64,000 nucleotides of DNA from Aspidiotus rigidus (taxonomy: Eukaryota > Arthropoda > Insecta > Hemiptera > Diaspididae): contig JAVHKY010000054.1 of assembly GCA_035079385.1 (NCBI GenBank), positions 5,371,501 through 5,435,500 on the forward strand. The letters run 5' to 3'. The notes under the pieces are model-generated. The model did no database searches and had not been told where the DNA came from. It saw nothing but the letters and a program-made list of their open reading frames with translations. A program made the position numbers and the translations under genes. Of this stretch, positions 27,403 to 38,244 are shown one piece after another (within the stretch, counting starts at the first letter, position 1; every line of letters begins with the position of its first letter).

Positions 27403-27584
27403 TAAAATCTTCGTAGTTCGGTTTATCTTCAAGAGATGTTTATTCGCTGTTGCTTTACAATTTTATGATCATTGTACCGTATGTACTACGGTATAGTACA
27501 GATAATATAGATTGCTAAGCATAATAATAATCTCGTGTGCTCTCGAGTCGATGATTCTGCGACTATTGGGTTTCACAGTTTACA
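27403..27584 (-). repeat. 5' LTR
   Basis: Matches 25209-25390 base for base as far as I can tell. On the minus strand it starts TGTAAAC and ends GATTTTA. Confidence 0.85.
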
Positions 27585-28251
27585 TATATATGATAGAAGG
27601 TGGACTTGAAAAAATTTCGACTCTCGAGCTACATATGATAGGAGGGGGACTTGGTAAAAATTTCGACTCTCGAGCTATAGATGATAGGAGGGGGGACTTA
27701 GAAAAAATTCGACTCTCGCGCCATATGTGATAGGAGAGGGACTTGGAAAAATTTCGACTCTCGAGCTATATATGATAGGAGGGGGACTTGGAAAAATTTC
27801 GACTGTCGAGCTATATATGATAGAAGGGGGACGTAGACAAATTTCGACTCTCGAGCTATATATGATAGGAGGGGGACTTGGAAAATTTTCGACTCTCGAG
27901 CTAAGAGTGGAAATTTTAACAAGGAACCTGATTTATCCAACTATATTATATTACACTAATAGTTGGTCTAGGCCTTCTTTTTACTACTTTTCTCCAAATC
28001 TAGGCTTCCTTGAATTTTCAATACCAAATCTCACTCGAATCATAAAACAGGTTCCCTGCGTTCCTCGTTTAACTTCGTTAAGGAAGCCGTAATTTTTCTC
28101 AAATCTCGAGCTATTTATGATAGGAGGGAGACTTGGGAAAATTTGTCCCCTATCATATATAGCTCGAGAGTCAAAAGTTTTCCAAGTCCCTCTTCTATCA
28201 TATATAGCTTCAGATTCGAAATTTTTTCCAAGTCCCTCTCCTATCATATAT

Positions 28252-29215
28252 GGCGCGAGAGTCGAATTTTTTCCAAGTCCCCCCGCCTATCATCTATAGC
28301 TTGAGAGTCGAAATTTTTTCTAAGTCCCTCTCCTATCACATATGGCTCGAGAGTCGAAATTTTTCCAAGTCGCTCTCCTATCATATATGGCTCGAGGGTC
28401 GAAATTTTTTCTAAGTCCCCCTCCTATCATATATTCTCGAGAGTCGAAATTTTTCCAAGTTTTTCGCTGGACGGCGCACGGCGCACGCCAGATTTCTCAA
28501 ATAGCCCCCGATAAAACAGGTTCCCTGTTAAAACGGCGGCTTCCTTAACGAAGTTAAACGAGGAACGCAGGGAACCTGTTTTATGAGTCAAATGGGATTT
28601 GGTATTGAAAATTCAAGGAAGCCTAGACCTAGATAAAGCTAGTATAAAGAAGGCCTAGACCTACTGTAAGCCTAGTATAATATAGTTCGAGAGTCGAAAT
28701 TTTTCCAAGTCCCTCTCCTATCATATATGGCGCGAGAGTCGAATTTTTTCCAAGTCCCCCCGCCTATCATCTATAGCTTGAGAGTCGAAATTTTTTCTAA
28801 GTTCCTCTCCTATCATATATAGCTCAAGAGTCGAAATTTTTCTAAGTCCCTCTCCTATCACATATGGCTCGAGAGTCGAAATTTTTCCAAGTCGCTCTCC
28901 TATCATATATGGCTCGAGGGTCGAAATTTTTTCTAAGTCCCCCTCCTATCATATATTCTCGAGAGTCGAAATTTTTCCAAGTTTTTCGCTGGACGGCGCA
29001 CGGCGCACGCCAGATTTCTCAAATAGCCCCCGATAAAACAGGTTCCCTGTTAAAACGGCGGCTTCCTTAACGAAGTTAAACGAGGAACGCAGGGAACCTG
29101 TTTTATGAGTCAAATGGGATTTGGTATTGAAAATTCAAGGAAGCCTAGACCTAGATAAAGCTAGTATAAAGAAGGCCTAGACCTACTGTAAGCCTAGTAT
29201 AATATAGTTCGAGAG
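28252..29215. repeat. Recent tandem duplication of about 0.5 kb inside the array
   Basis: The segment starting with a GGCGCGAGAGTCGAA unit at 28252 recurs at 28729. Downstream, GCCCCCGATAAAACAGG at about 28504 recurs at 29026. The offset changes from 477 to 522 because the second copy gained exactly one 45-bp unit. Confidence 0.8.
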
Positions 29216-31090
29216 TCGAAATTTTTCCAAGTCCCTCTCCTATCATATATGGCTCGAGAGACGACATTTTTCCAAGTCCCCCTCCTATCGTACATAGCTC
29301 GAGAGTCGAAATTTTTCTAAGTCCCAAATTTTTCCTAGTTTTTTGCTGGACGGTGGACGGCGGACGACGCACGGCAAATTTCTCAAAAAGCCCCCCATAA
29401 AACAGGTTCCCTATTAAAACGACGGCTTCCTTAACGAAGTTAAACGAGGAACGCAGGGAACCTGTTTTATGAGTCAAATGGGATTTGTATTGAAAATTCA
29501 AGGAAGCCTAGACCTAGATAAAGCTAGTATAAAGAAGGCCTAGACCTACTTTAAGCCTAGTAGAATAATATAGTTCGAGAGTCGAAATTTTTCCAAGTCC
29601 CTCTCCTATCATATATGGCTCGAGAGTCGACATTTTTCCAAGTCCCCCTCCTATCATATATAGCTCGAGAGTCGAAATTTTTCTAAGTCCCAAATTTTAA
29701 CAGGGAACCTGTTTTATGGGGGGCTATTTGAGAAATCTGCCGTGCGCCGTCCGCCGTGCGCCGTCCAGCGAAAAACTTAGAAAAATTTCGACCCTCGAGC
29801 CATATATGATAGGAGAGGGACTTAGAAAAATTTCGACTCTCGAGCTATAGATGATAGGAGGGGAACTTAGAAAAATTTCGACTCTCGAGCTATATATGAT
29901 AGGAGGGGGACTTAGAAAAATTTCGACTCTCGAGCTATATATGATCTAGGCTTCCTTGAATTTTCAATACCAAATCTCATTCGAATCATAAAACAGGTTC
30001 CCTGCGTTCCTCGTTTAACTTCGTTAAGGAAGCCGTCATTTTTCCTAGTTTTTTGCTGGACGGCGGACGGCGGACGACGCAAGGCAAATTTCTCAAAAAG
30101 CCCCCCATAAAACAGGTTCCCTGTTAAAGTCTCGACTCTCGTGCCATATATGATACAAGGGGGACTTGGAAAAATTTCGACTCTCAAGTCATATATTATA
30201 GAAGGGGAACTTGGAAAAATCTCGACTATCGCGCTATATGATGGAAGGGGGACTTGGAAAAATTTGGACTAGTGCGCTATATTATGTGATAGGAGGGGGA
30301 CTCGGAATAATTTCGACTCCCAAGCCATATATGATAGGATGGGGACTTAGAAAAATGTGGACTATCGCGCTATATATGATAGGAGGGGGACTTGGAAAAA
30401 TTTCGACTCTGAAGTCATATATGATAGGAGGGGGATTTAGAAAAATGTCGACTCTCGTGCCATATATGATACAAGGGGGACTTGGGAAATTTCGACTCTC
30501 AAGTCATATATTATAGGAGGGGAACTTGGAAAAATCTCGACTATCTCGCTATATGATGGAAGGGGGACTTGGAAAAATTTCGACTAGCGCGCTATATTAT
30601 GTGATAGGAGGGGGACTCGGAATAATTTCGACTCCCAAGCCATATATGATAGGATGGGGACTTGGAAAAATTTCGACTCTGAAGTCATATATGATAGGAG
30701 GGGGATTTAGAAAAATTTCGACTCTCGTCCCATATATGATAGGATGGGGACTTGGAAGAATTTCGACTCTCATGCTATTATAATTATGATAGGGGGGGGG
30801 GACTTGGAAAAATTTCGTCTATCGAGCTATATATGACATGAGAGGGACTTGGAAAAATTCCATCTCTCAGCTCGAGATTCGAGAAAAATTTAGACTCCCA
30901 AACTATATTATACAAGGTTTTTATAGTAGGTCTAGGCCTTCTTTATACTAGCTTTATCTATGTCTACGCTTCCTTGAATTTTCAATAACAAATCCCATTT
31001 GACTCATACAACAGGTTCCCTGCGTTCCTCGTTTAACTTGAGCGTTAAGGAAACCGTCGTTTTTACTTCATCAGGGGCTTGGAAATATCT

Positions 31091-32089
31091 CTGAGTGTTG
31101 ACCATTGGTACCCGAGAATTCAGAGAAGAATGAGGGGAGAGAAAGAACAAAAATGAAATAGAAAGAATATAAAAGACTTGGATTTGGAAGAAATGTGGGT
31201 CAACTTCCGAGCTATGAAGTTTCGTGGAGGACGATGGCTCTGACCTACTTTTTTAGTCTCTCAAATCTTTCTAGATATAGACTCCTATTTAAGAGGATTT
31301 TCAAAATAGAAAACTAAGTTCGAGAAGAACTAATGTTTTTTTATTTTTAGGACTACCTATTGTGAACTGTATGATACCAGCTCGTAGCTTCAGGTTTTAA
31401 ATTCAATGGATGATTTTCTGAGCTTTATTTGTACAATTTTATCAAGTTGCGCCATTTTTTCGATGTTTCATGTCTTCCCTGTAGCCTACTTTCTAATTCG
31501 AAAATTGTATTGCCTGGCAAGTCATGACCGTATCGATTTTCTCGGGTCGAGGCCTTGTCAACAGGGAACCTGTTTTATCGAGAGGTTTTTCAGAAAGGAT
31601 GTCCGCCGTTCAGCCGGTCGGCAACCTCAAGGTCCTTTAGAGGTCGACTTCCGTACATAGCTCGGAAATCAAAATTTTTCCCTGTCCTTTTCCTCTCGTT
31701 AGATACCCTACTTTACTCCAATATTTTAGTCAGGAACATTCTGCTCTGAGCATTGCGTTCGGTTCAGCACATTTTATCCATGGAGTATAGGAGTACTCAC
31801 CGCCTTTCAACGGAACCAGCTTCACCTTCACCGAGCAACCTTCACTCGATGTATCGGCCCATTCATTACAAATACCGCATATTGCGGTGACATATATTCC
31901 CATCAGTGATGCTGCTTCTCCTTCTGTTCATGGAGTAGATAAGGAGTGGGTTTTTCAATGAATGATGTTTACACTATAGAAATGTGACCAACGCAACATA
32001 TCTAGACAAGACACATGACCAATTTTGACAGCCTAGTATCAGTTGTAAAACTCTCGACAGATGAGACCTGTTGGTTACTAAATAGACTT
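31091..32089. other. No gene seen; one module end-fragment
   Basis: A fragment of the module (CAACAGGGAACCTGTTTTAT at 31559, followed by a degenerate GTCCGCCGTTCAG block) lies within otherwise unremarkable sequence. Confidence 0.6.
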
Positions 32090-32098
32090 GCATTCTTT

Positions 32099-32256
32099 TA
32101 GTGGCGGATTTACGGACGGGCAACATGGGCTACTGCCCAGAGCAGCAAATTTTGAAGAAAAAATTATGAAAAGCTCACATGGAAAAAAAAAACGTTCAAA
32201 GGGGGCGGTATTTTGTCGAGTGCCCTTGGTGTTTGAGACCCTAAAGGTCCGCCACT
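32099..32256. mobile_element. 158-bp hAT-like MITE with TSD GCATTCTTT
   Basis: The ends are TAGTGGCGGATTTACGG and the inverted AGTGGCGGACC. The flanks GCATTCTTT (32090-32098 and 32257-32265) are identical, 8-9 bp. AGTGGCGGAT-type ends with 8-bp duplications are typical of hAT-like MITEs in animals. Related end fragments lie near 62830 and 63650-63753. Confidence 0.75.
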
Positions 32257-32265
32257 GCATTCTTT

Positions 32266-34761
32266 GAATACTTATTTTCTATTAGACTTTGATAGTGCTT
32301 GCTCTAAAGATTTATAAAGAATCAAGGTGTGTTCCACCTACCTGAGGCCGACATCAGGTTGACTTTGCAGCCTCTTGTACTTTGTATCATTTTAATATGA
32401 ATTTCGACGGATAAGTGCCTGTGGATACATTGTGAGCTTCGGTTAGTACGGTGGAGGAGCAGATCTTATAATGGAACGTGGTCTGTGCTCAATACCAGAA
32501 TGTTGACGAGAAAAACCTCAAGTGAGATACGAGAGGAAGCGCATTCATTCATTAGAATTTAAATGTACCCGAGAAAACCAATTATAGTTTTTAACCTACT
32601 AGACCTTATCACGAGCATATATTTGCTTTTGGTTTGTTTCTCGTGTACTATCTTCTATGCCTTGGGACCTTAGGAGATACACTACATTCAGTATCAGTAG
32701 GTAAATTTTCATGAATAGTTGTACCCAAAGCATGAGTCGACCGATACTATCTGATCCGAAATATAATCGTGACGTCTCTACTTCTCGAGAAAGGAACACA
32801 CAGAAAGAGAGTGTGTTATGCCGCAGTGACACCAAGAAACGTTATTGTTCGGATTAGCGGAATATTTCAGCTTTTCCCTTGTTTTCTGTTCGCACGAATA
32901 CGTGTTTATACGCACGAAAACAGTCCCAAGATTTACAAAGTCCTTGCAACTAAAATGGGGAATACGTACGTACCTATACGAATACTTACGCCAACAAACG
33001 CTATTTATCTCTCCCTCGGAGTACATTGCGTATATGCAAGAAAATGCTCCTAGTTTGTTGTTTATTGTCGTGCAGTCGGAAAATCCGTACAATTAACCGC
33101 ACATGATGCTAAACTACAGAAGACGACACCTAGCCCAGAAATAAATGTAAACCGACGTACGAATCCACAGTCGAGACAATGTTCGCGAACAATAACAATA
33201 GCTATTCTACTCATGGATAGGTGAGGGTGTGGATTTGCTCTGTTCGTCTAATCCCGAATGCGCGGATATAGGCTCACGATAATAAATACAGACATCAGTC
33301 GTAAAACTTCTTTGTTACCGCGCTAAACTCGGAGCCGAGCAACAGCTCGAGTTAAAGGCTCAACTGCAAGTATTTTGATGGGTACGTATACAGAACGTAT
33401 GGAAAAGAAATGCAATTAATTAATCAGCTCTGCTGTCTATGGATGCAAAAACAAAACAACGCAACGTTTCGAAAAAGACTTCATCTTCATCAGGTTAAGA
33501 TATCTAGGTTACAGGTAGGAGGGTCGATGAACAATTCAAATGACAATGAAGTGTGAGCAGATTGAAAAATGAGGGTCTTTTAGGAATTGAGGGAAGAGAA
33601 TGTGCGAATGATATCAAGGTTATGATTATTAGTGATTGACGTTTCATGTGTGTGCAAGCAGTGACTCTATTGATGACGTAATAGCTACAAATATGTCCTG
33701 TTCCCTTTGCGGACGACGCAATTTAAAATGACTGTAATAACTATCTGAAAATAATATTCTCAGCATCCATTTGCACACTCTGCACGTCATCATCGTCATC
33801 AATTTGAAGGCTTTGAAAGTTCAGAAACCTTCTTCACGAATTATTTACCGGTACATCTACAAAACGAATATACGGTACGAGATCCTGCACATATAGCTTA
33901 CCGCGCGTCAACTTACTGATATAGTGCAAGTATATAGACTATACTTTTTAGAAACACACTGCGGTTTAATGCTGGATTAGAAATGATTCGACCAAACAAG
34001 TTTTCGAGACCTAAACTGGGAAATTGAATTTCATCCGCATTATCTCGTTACCAGATTACAAACTGCAGTTTCTCGGTAAGTGCTTTCAAAATGAAATACT
34101 TATCTGCGGTCTTCATCTATAATAAGTGTCTAACTCGGCACTATACTCGACGCAAATGTAATTTTCCCACAGATGACGTTATCTGCGCCGGCATCGCTAC
34201 TACAACGTTCTTCCGTTTACCACCGTCCTTTGGTGGGGCCGCATTAACGACCTAATTCTTTCTTTCTAGAAGTGTATATCGTCACAGTCGTATATTTTCA
34301 GACGATTCGACCGAACGAGGCGCGAAAAAGATTCAATTAATAAGTTTTGCCAGAGCGCCATTTCAATTTCTATAAGTTACTGATTCCTATTCTGACCTCA
34401 CGTTGAAATTTGAATGCTTTTATTTGTAGGTTTTAGCTTATTTTCTTTTAGCGTGGTATGGCTTAGGACTTCCGTTTTCAATATAAGTCACGACTGTTGT
34501 AGGATATGGTTATTGTGGAGAAGGCTCATGACAAGATGAAATTTCAAACGTTGAATATCAAAAATCACATAGTTGCTTAAAAAAACAAAACAAAAATGGC
34601 TTTTTTTTGGTGCGTAAAAAACAAAAATCAGGTTTCATGCATCACTACTGGGGAAGGCGGTTATTTCCCTGTAACCATGGACCAGAAGTGGTCGAGTACT
34701 GGACAACCGGTGCGGATCAACACTTGCTTCTATTACAGCTACAGAGTAAAATGTCAACCAA
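32266..34761. other. No recognised gene
   Basis: Short open frames near 32770-33100 overlap on both strands and lack recognisable domains. At 33447-33500 the minus strand carries CTGATGAAGATGAAG...CGAAACGTTGCG, which resembles terminal sequences of Penelope-like elements. Confidence 0.4.
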
Positions 34762-35207
34762 CCCCGATAAACCAAATCGACCATCACTATATGGTCGACA
34801 TTGGTTGGTTTTTGGTCGTACGACTGAAAAAAGACCAAATATTATGGTACCATCAGAAAATGGTTGATTCTTACTAAATTTTTGAGATAAGTCGACCAAA
34901 TTTTGTCTACTCATTTCAGTTGATTGTTGGTCTGATATTATTCCCACTAAATTTTGATCATATTTTTAGTTGATTTTTGATCACTATGCGGAATACATTT
35001 CGACCCATTTTTTTTTTGGTCGTTATAATTGTCAATACAAAATGGAATTTTTCCTCGTTTCTTAGTCTAATATTGATATTATATTTATTACTCAATTTTG
35101 ACCAAGATTTCTAGTCGATTTCTGGGCAGATATTTTGGGACATACCTTGATCCATTTTGAGTAGAGATTTTTCCTCAAAATCTAACAATATTTTTACTTT
35201 TTTCTTT

Positions 35208-36034
35208 GGTTGGCGTTATTTGTAGGTATAGTACCTACGGCTAAAACGTTATTCATAGGTAGTATCCTTACGGGTAAAACGTTATTTGTACTAACTTCTC
35301 GCAGAACCAACACGTGAAATAGCACTGGACGAATATCGGAGCCTGATCTAATCAACTTCTCCATCTCCTTCATGGTTGCCATGTATGAGTTGAATTGCTC
35401 AGTGCCATGACACGACACCAGGGAGGCTATGTTCATCATGACGGGTGAGATCAATTTGTAGTGTAGGTACTTCTCGTGAGTATTCAAGGTTCTTGGCGCG
35501 CACGAGTCTACATCATCTAGAACTACATCATCCACAACATCAGTATCAAGGGAGGGTGTTGACTGGCTGGTAGAAGCATGAGTACTCTTGTTATACCGTG
35601 GGTGGAATTGAGCCTCGGAAAACACAGAACGAAGGGAGCCAGTGTCGTGTTCCCGCTTCAGCAGGATATGTCGGCATGGTGCTTGGTGGTTACAAGAAAA
35701 TGTATAGGTGCACTGCGTGGTTCGACAGTCATATGTGCAAGCCTCAGTGTCGTACATCTCGCGAACGCCTCCATCTGCAATACTCATGTACTGCCTGCGT
35801 TCTTGCAGGGCCTTCAAACTTTCATGAAAGAGCATGTGCATCCACGCTCATTGAGCTTCAGAGACGCTGCGAGAAGTTACTACCTACAAGATAATTCCTG
35901 CGTCATACTTCAATACAGAAATATTTGTCACAAGACATGATAATATAGGGCAACAAGATAATTCGTGAGTCATTGTACTATACCTACGAATAACGTTTTA
36001 GCCGTAGGTAGTATACCTACCTATAATCACTTCC
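35208..36034 (-). mobile_element. Mutator-like element remnant with 9-bp TSD
   Basis: It is flanked by TTTTTCTTT on each side (35199-35207 and 36035-36043). The ends are inverted repeats sharing GTAGGTATAGTACCTACGGC and AAACGTTATTC. The corresponding uninterrupted sequence exists near 57120-57155, which confirms the insertion. Inside is a transposase C-terminal remnant on the minus strand. Confidence 0.8.
35240..35841 (-). pseudogene. SWIM zinc-finger remnant of a Mutator-like transposase
   Basis: The frame contains TQCTYTFSCNHQAPCRHILL, which fits the SWIM pattern C-x-C-x(n)-C-x-H seen in MULE transposases and ZSWIM3-like proteins; the second cysteine is replaced by Tyr. An acidic linker (DVVDDVVLDDVD) and a region SLVSCHGTEQFNSYMATMKE follow, as in the C-terminal part of these proteins. 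The catalytic DDE part is absent, so only the 3' portion survives. At about 200 codons it is far shorter than a transposase. Confidence 0.55.
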
Positions 36035-36129
36035 TTTTTCTTTTTGGTCTATTCTCGTGCAAACCGCAGTCACTAATTTTTGCGCCGATTTCATAGGAAT
36101 GAATCAACTACCATATTGCTCGCAAACTC

Positions 36130-37028
36130 GCAGATGAAAAATGAAGATATTTAAAATAAAATCTAAAATTAAGACATTAATATTCTTAATAATATCAATG
36201 TAAATGAACATAATATTCTACTAATCGTAAAAATATTACATTTATTATATTCAATTTAAGGAGTTCCAACGAGAATAATTATTGAATATAGTTTTTTTTT
36301 TTAATTTTATTTTTAGAAATTAAATTACAATTTTATTTAAGAAGTTTATAATATAATATTATTTTGAAAAAATAAAGATCTCATTTAAATTTTCTTGATA
36401 TAGTTGATTTAATCAAAATTATTAATTTTTTTTCAGAATAATTAATTATTTAGTAAAAATATTTATATAAATTTTCAATAAAAATTATTATAAAACAACT
36501 AAAAAAAATGAAACTAAATAACTTTATATATCATTCAATTTATTTAACATATTTGATCCTTTAAATGAGAATAAATTATTTAATCATTTCAATAATTTTA
36601 AATAATCATATTGAACCAGAATGATATTTTTCATTTTTTCGTTCAATTTTACATTCAATTAATAGAAAATTATTAGGTGTATTTATGACAAATAAAAAAA
36701 TTATTAAAAAATAATTCTTAAAGAGTTAATTTAAATAACAAAATTGATATGAATGAAATTGATAAAAATTAATTTATGAATAATAAATTGATAAAGAATA
36801 ATGATAATTATTGTATTATATCAATTAAATTATAATAATTGAATTTAAATTTAAAATTATGTAATAATGTACGAATTTTATAAATTAAATTTAAATAAAT
36901 AGATACATATAATATTTAGATTCATTAAAAAAAATTATTTAAATTAAATGAATCAATTTTAATTGGTATAAATCCATGATAAATTCCACAAATTTCTGAA
37001 CATTGTCTATTTAAATAATTGAAGGTAC
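36130..37028. pseudogene. Nuclear mitochondrial DNA segment, unit 1 (cytb + and cox2 -)
   Basis: On the plus strand near 36607 the codons read HIEPEWYFSFFRSILHSIN with TGA as Trp, the conserved PEWYF region of cytochrome b. On the minus strand (37000 to about 36925) they read [16 protein letters not shown] and run to a natural TAA, the C-terminus of cox2. The two genes face each other with about 200 bases of AT-rich sequence between them. This is either a derived mitochondrial order or two joined fragments. Confidence 0.8.
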
Positions 37029-37850
37029 TAAAAAAATTGAAACTAAATAACTTTATATATTGTGATGCGCTCTGGGATAAGGTATACAAAGTCGGATGGT
37101 GAAAGCTCTCCTCGTAAAACTGACTTTCCCCGTAAGGTTTATTTTACCCGAAAAAAGTTGTTCATAATGTTTGATTGAAGGATCATAGAGGTCAATGATG
37201 ACAGTCTCAAGCGTACACAATCATATTCTGGTATAAGACAGGCCTAACTTGACTGCCATTTTTACAAGGGGAGCTTCTACCATCCGACTTTGTATACCTT
37301 ATCCCAGAGCGCATCACAATTATCATTCAATTTATGTGACATACTTGATTCTTTAAATGAGAATTAATTATTTAATCATTTCAATGATTTTAAATAATCA
37401 TATTGAACCAGAATGATATTTTTCATTGTTTTGTTCAATTTTACATTCAATTAATAGAAAATTATTAGATTTATTTATGACAAATAAAAAAATTATTAAA
37501 AAACAATTTTTAAAGAGTTAATTTAAATAACAAAATTAACATAAATTAAATTGATAAAAATTAATTTATAAATAATAAATTGATAATGAATAATGATAAT
37601 TATTGTATTATATCAAATAAATTATAATAATTAAATTTAAAATTAAAACTACGTAATAATGTACGAATTTTATAAATTAAATTTAAATAAATAGGTAGAT
37701 ACATATAATATTTAGATTCATTAAAAAAATTATTTAAATTAAATGATTCAATTTTAATTGGTATAAATCCATGATAAATTCCACAAATTTCTGAACATTG
37801 TGTATAAATAATTGAAGGTATACTAATTAATATTGTAATTTTAGATCAAA
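37029..37850. pseudogene. Nuclear mitochondrial DNA segment, unit 2 (tandem copy)
   Basis: This repeats unit 1, with the cytb PEWYF motif at 37399 onward. The cox2 part on the minus strand is longer and adds the codons for MPSIIYTQ before CSEICG. A MITE interrupts it at 37061-37318. Small differences from unit 1 (for example GTTTTG for TTTTCG after the cytb motif) show that the copies have diverged. Confidence 0.8.
37061..37318. mobile_element. 258-bp MITE inserted in the mitochondrial segment
   Basis: Inverted ends of about 41 bp begin TGTGATGCGCTCTGGGATAA. The uninterrupted site (CTTTATATATCATTC) is present in unit 1. Target duplication is short and ambiguous (TAT). A relative with the same interior (TGGTGAAAGCTC, TTCATAATGTTTGA, AAGGATCATA) lies at 61611-61847. 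Confidence 0.85.
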
Positions 37851-38244
37851 ATCGCTTTCCTCTCGATATAATCCTGCTAACGAGATTGCTATCTTCATTT
37901 CTTTCTCCTCTCACATGAGAAAGCCTTAGATATGGACTGATTTTGCCTTTTGAAAATGGTGGTCTATTAATATCATCTAACTATAGCCTAGACCGTTTTA
38001 TGGCGTCTCTACTGCCCAAAACTTGATTGTTCTGCTTTGTCAAAAGTGGTCTATTTGTAGTGGTCCGTTAATATCGCTTGAATATAGCCTACAACAGACT
38101 ATTTTATAATCGTCTACGTTGCGAAGAAATCCACCAATCTTTTTTGTCAGAAGAATGTGGTTTGTTGACAATGATTAAATATTGACTATGAGAAAATATT
38201 TTATATCGTCAAGGTTCCCTAGAAATCGACTCTTTTTTTGGTCA

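Larger units (their letters stand above)
25209..27584 (-). mobile_element. Non-autonomous LTR retrotransposon (gag only)
   Basis: Two identical-looking 182-bp direct repeats (25209-25390 and 27403-27584) bound about 2.0 kb. On the minus strand each LTR begins TGTAAACTGTG. The body holds a gag-like frame and a 59-bp tandem array. I see no protease, reverse transcriptase or integrase. The element sits inside a 45-bp minisatellite unit: the flanks CTCGAGCTA and TATATATGATAG rejoin to the normal repeat, so it jumped into the array. Just inside the 5' LTR, TCAGAAGTGGGA could pair with the 3' part of a tRNA-Leu-like sequence and would be the primer site, though it lacks the usual leading TGG. Confidence 0.8.
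24060..31090. repeat. Composite array of minisatellite-cored modules
   Basis: About 7 kb is built from copies, in both orientations, of one module. One end carries the palindrome AACAGGGAACCTGTT followed by a G-rich block and CCGTGCGCCGTCC. The middle is a 45-bp unit repeated a variable number of times (it contains CTCGAGCTATATATGATAGG and GGGGACTTGGAAAAATTTC). The other end carries AGGTCTAGGCTTCC, ATTTTCAATACCAAATCCCA, CAGGTTCCCTGCGTTCC and TTTAACTTCGTTAAGGAAGC. Because 45 is a multiple of three, the units stay open in several frames and give spurious repeat proteins (MIGGGLGKISTLELY). A gag-only LTR element interrupts the array at 25209-27584. Confidence 0.85.

Noticed and set aside
30211..30783. 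Repeat proteins of 85-101 codons on plus
   Set aside because: They are translations of the 45-bp minisatellite, whose length is a multiple of three.
36130..37850. Assembly contamination by mitochondrial DNA
   Set aside because: The segments are short, rearranged, repeated in tandem, interrupted by a MITE and bounded by nuclear repeat on both sides in three copies.
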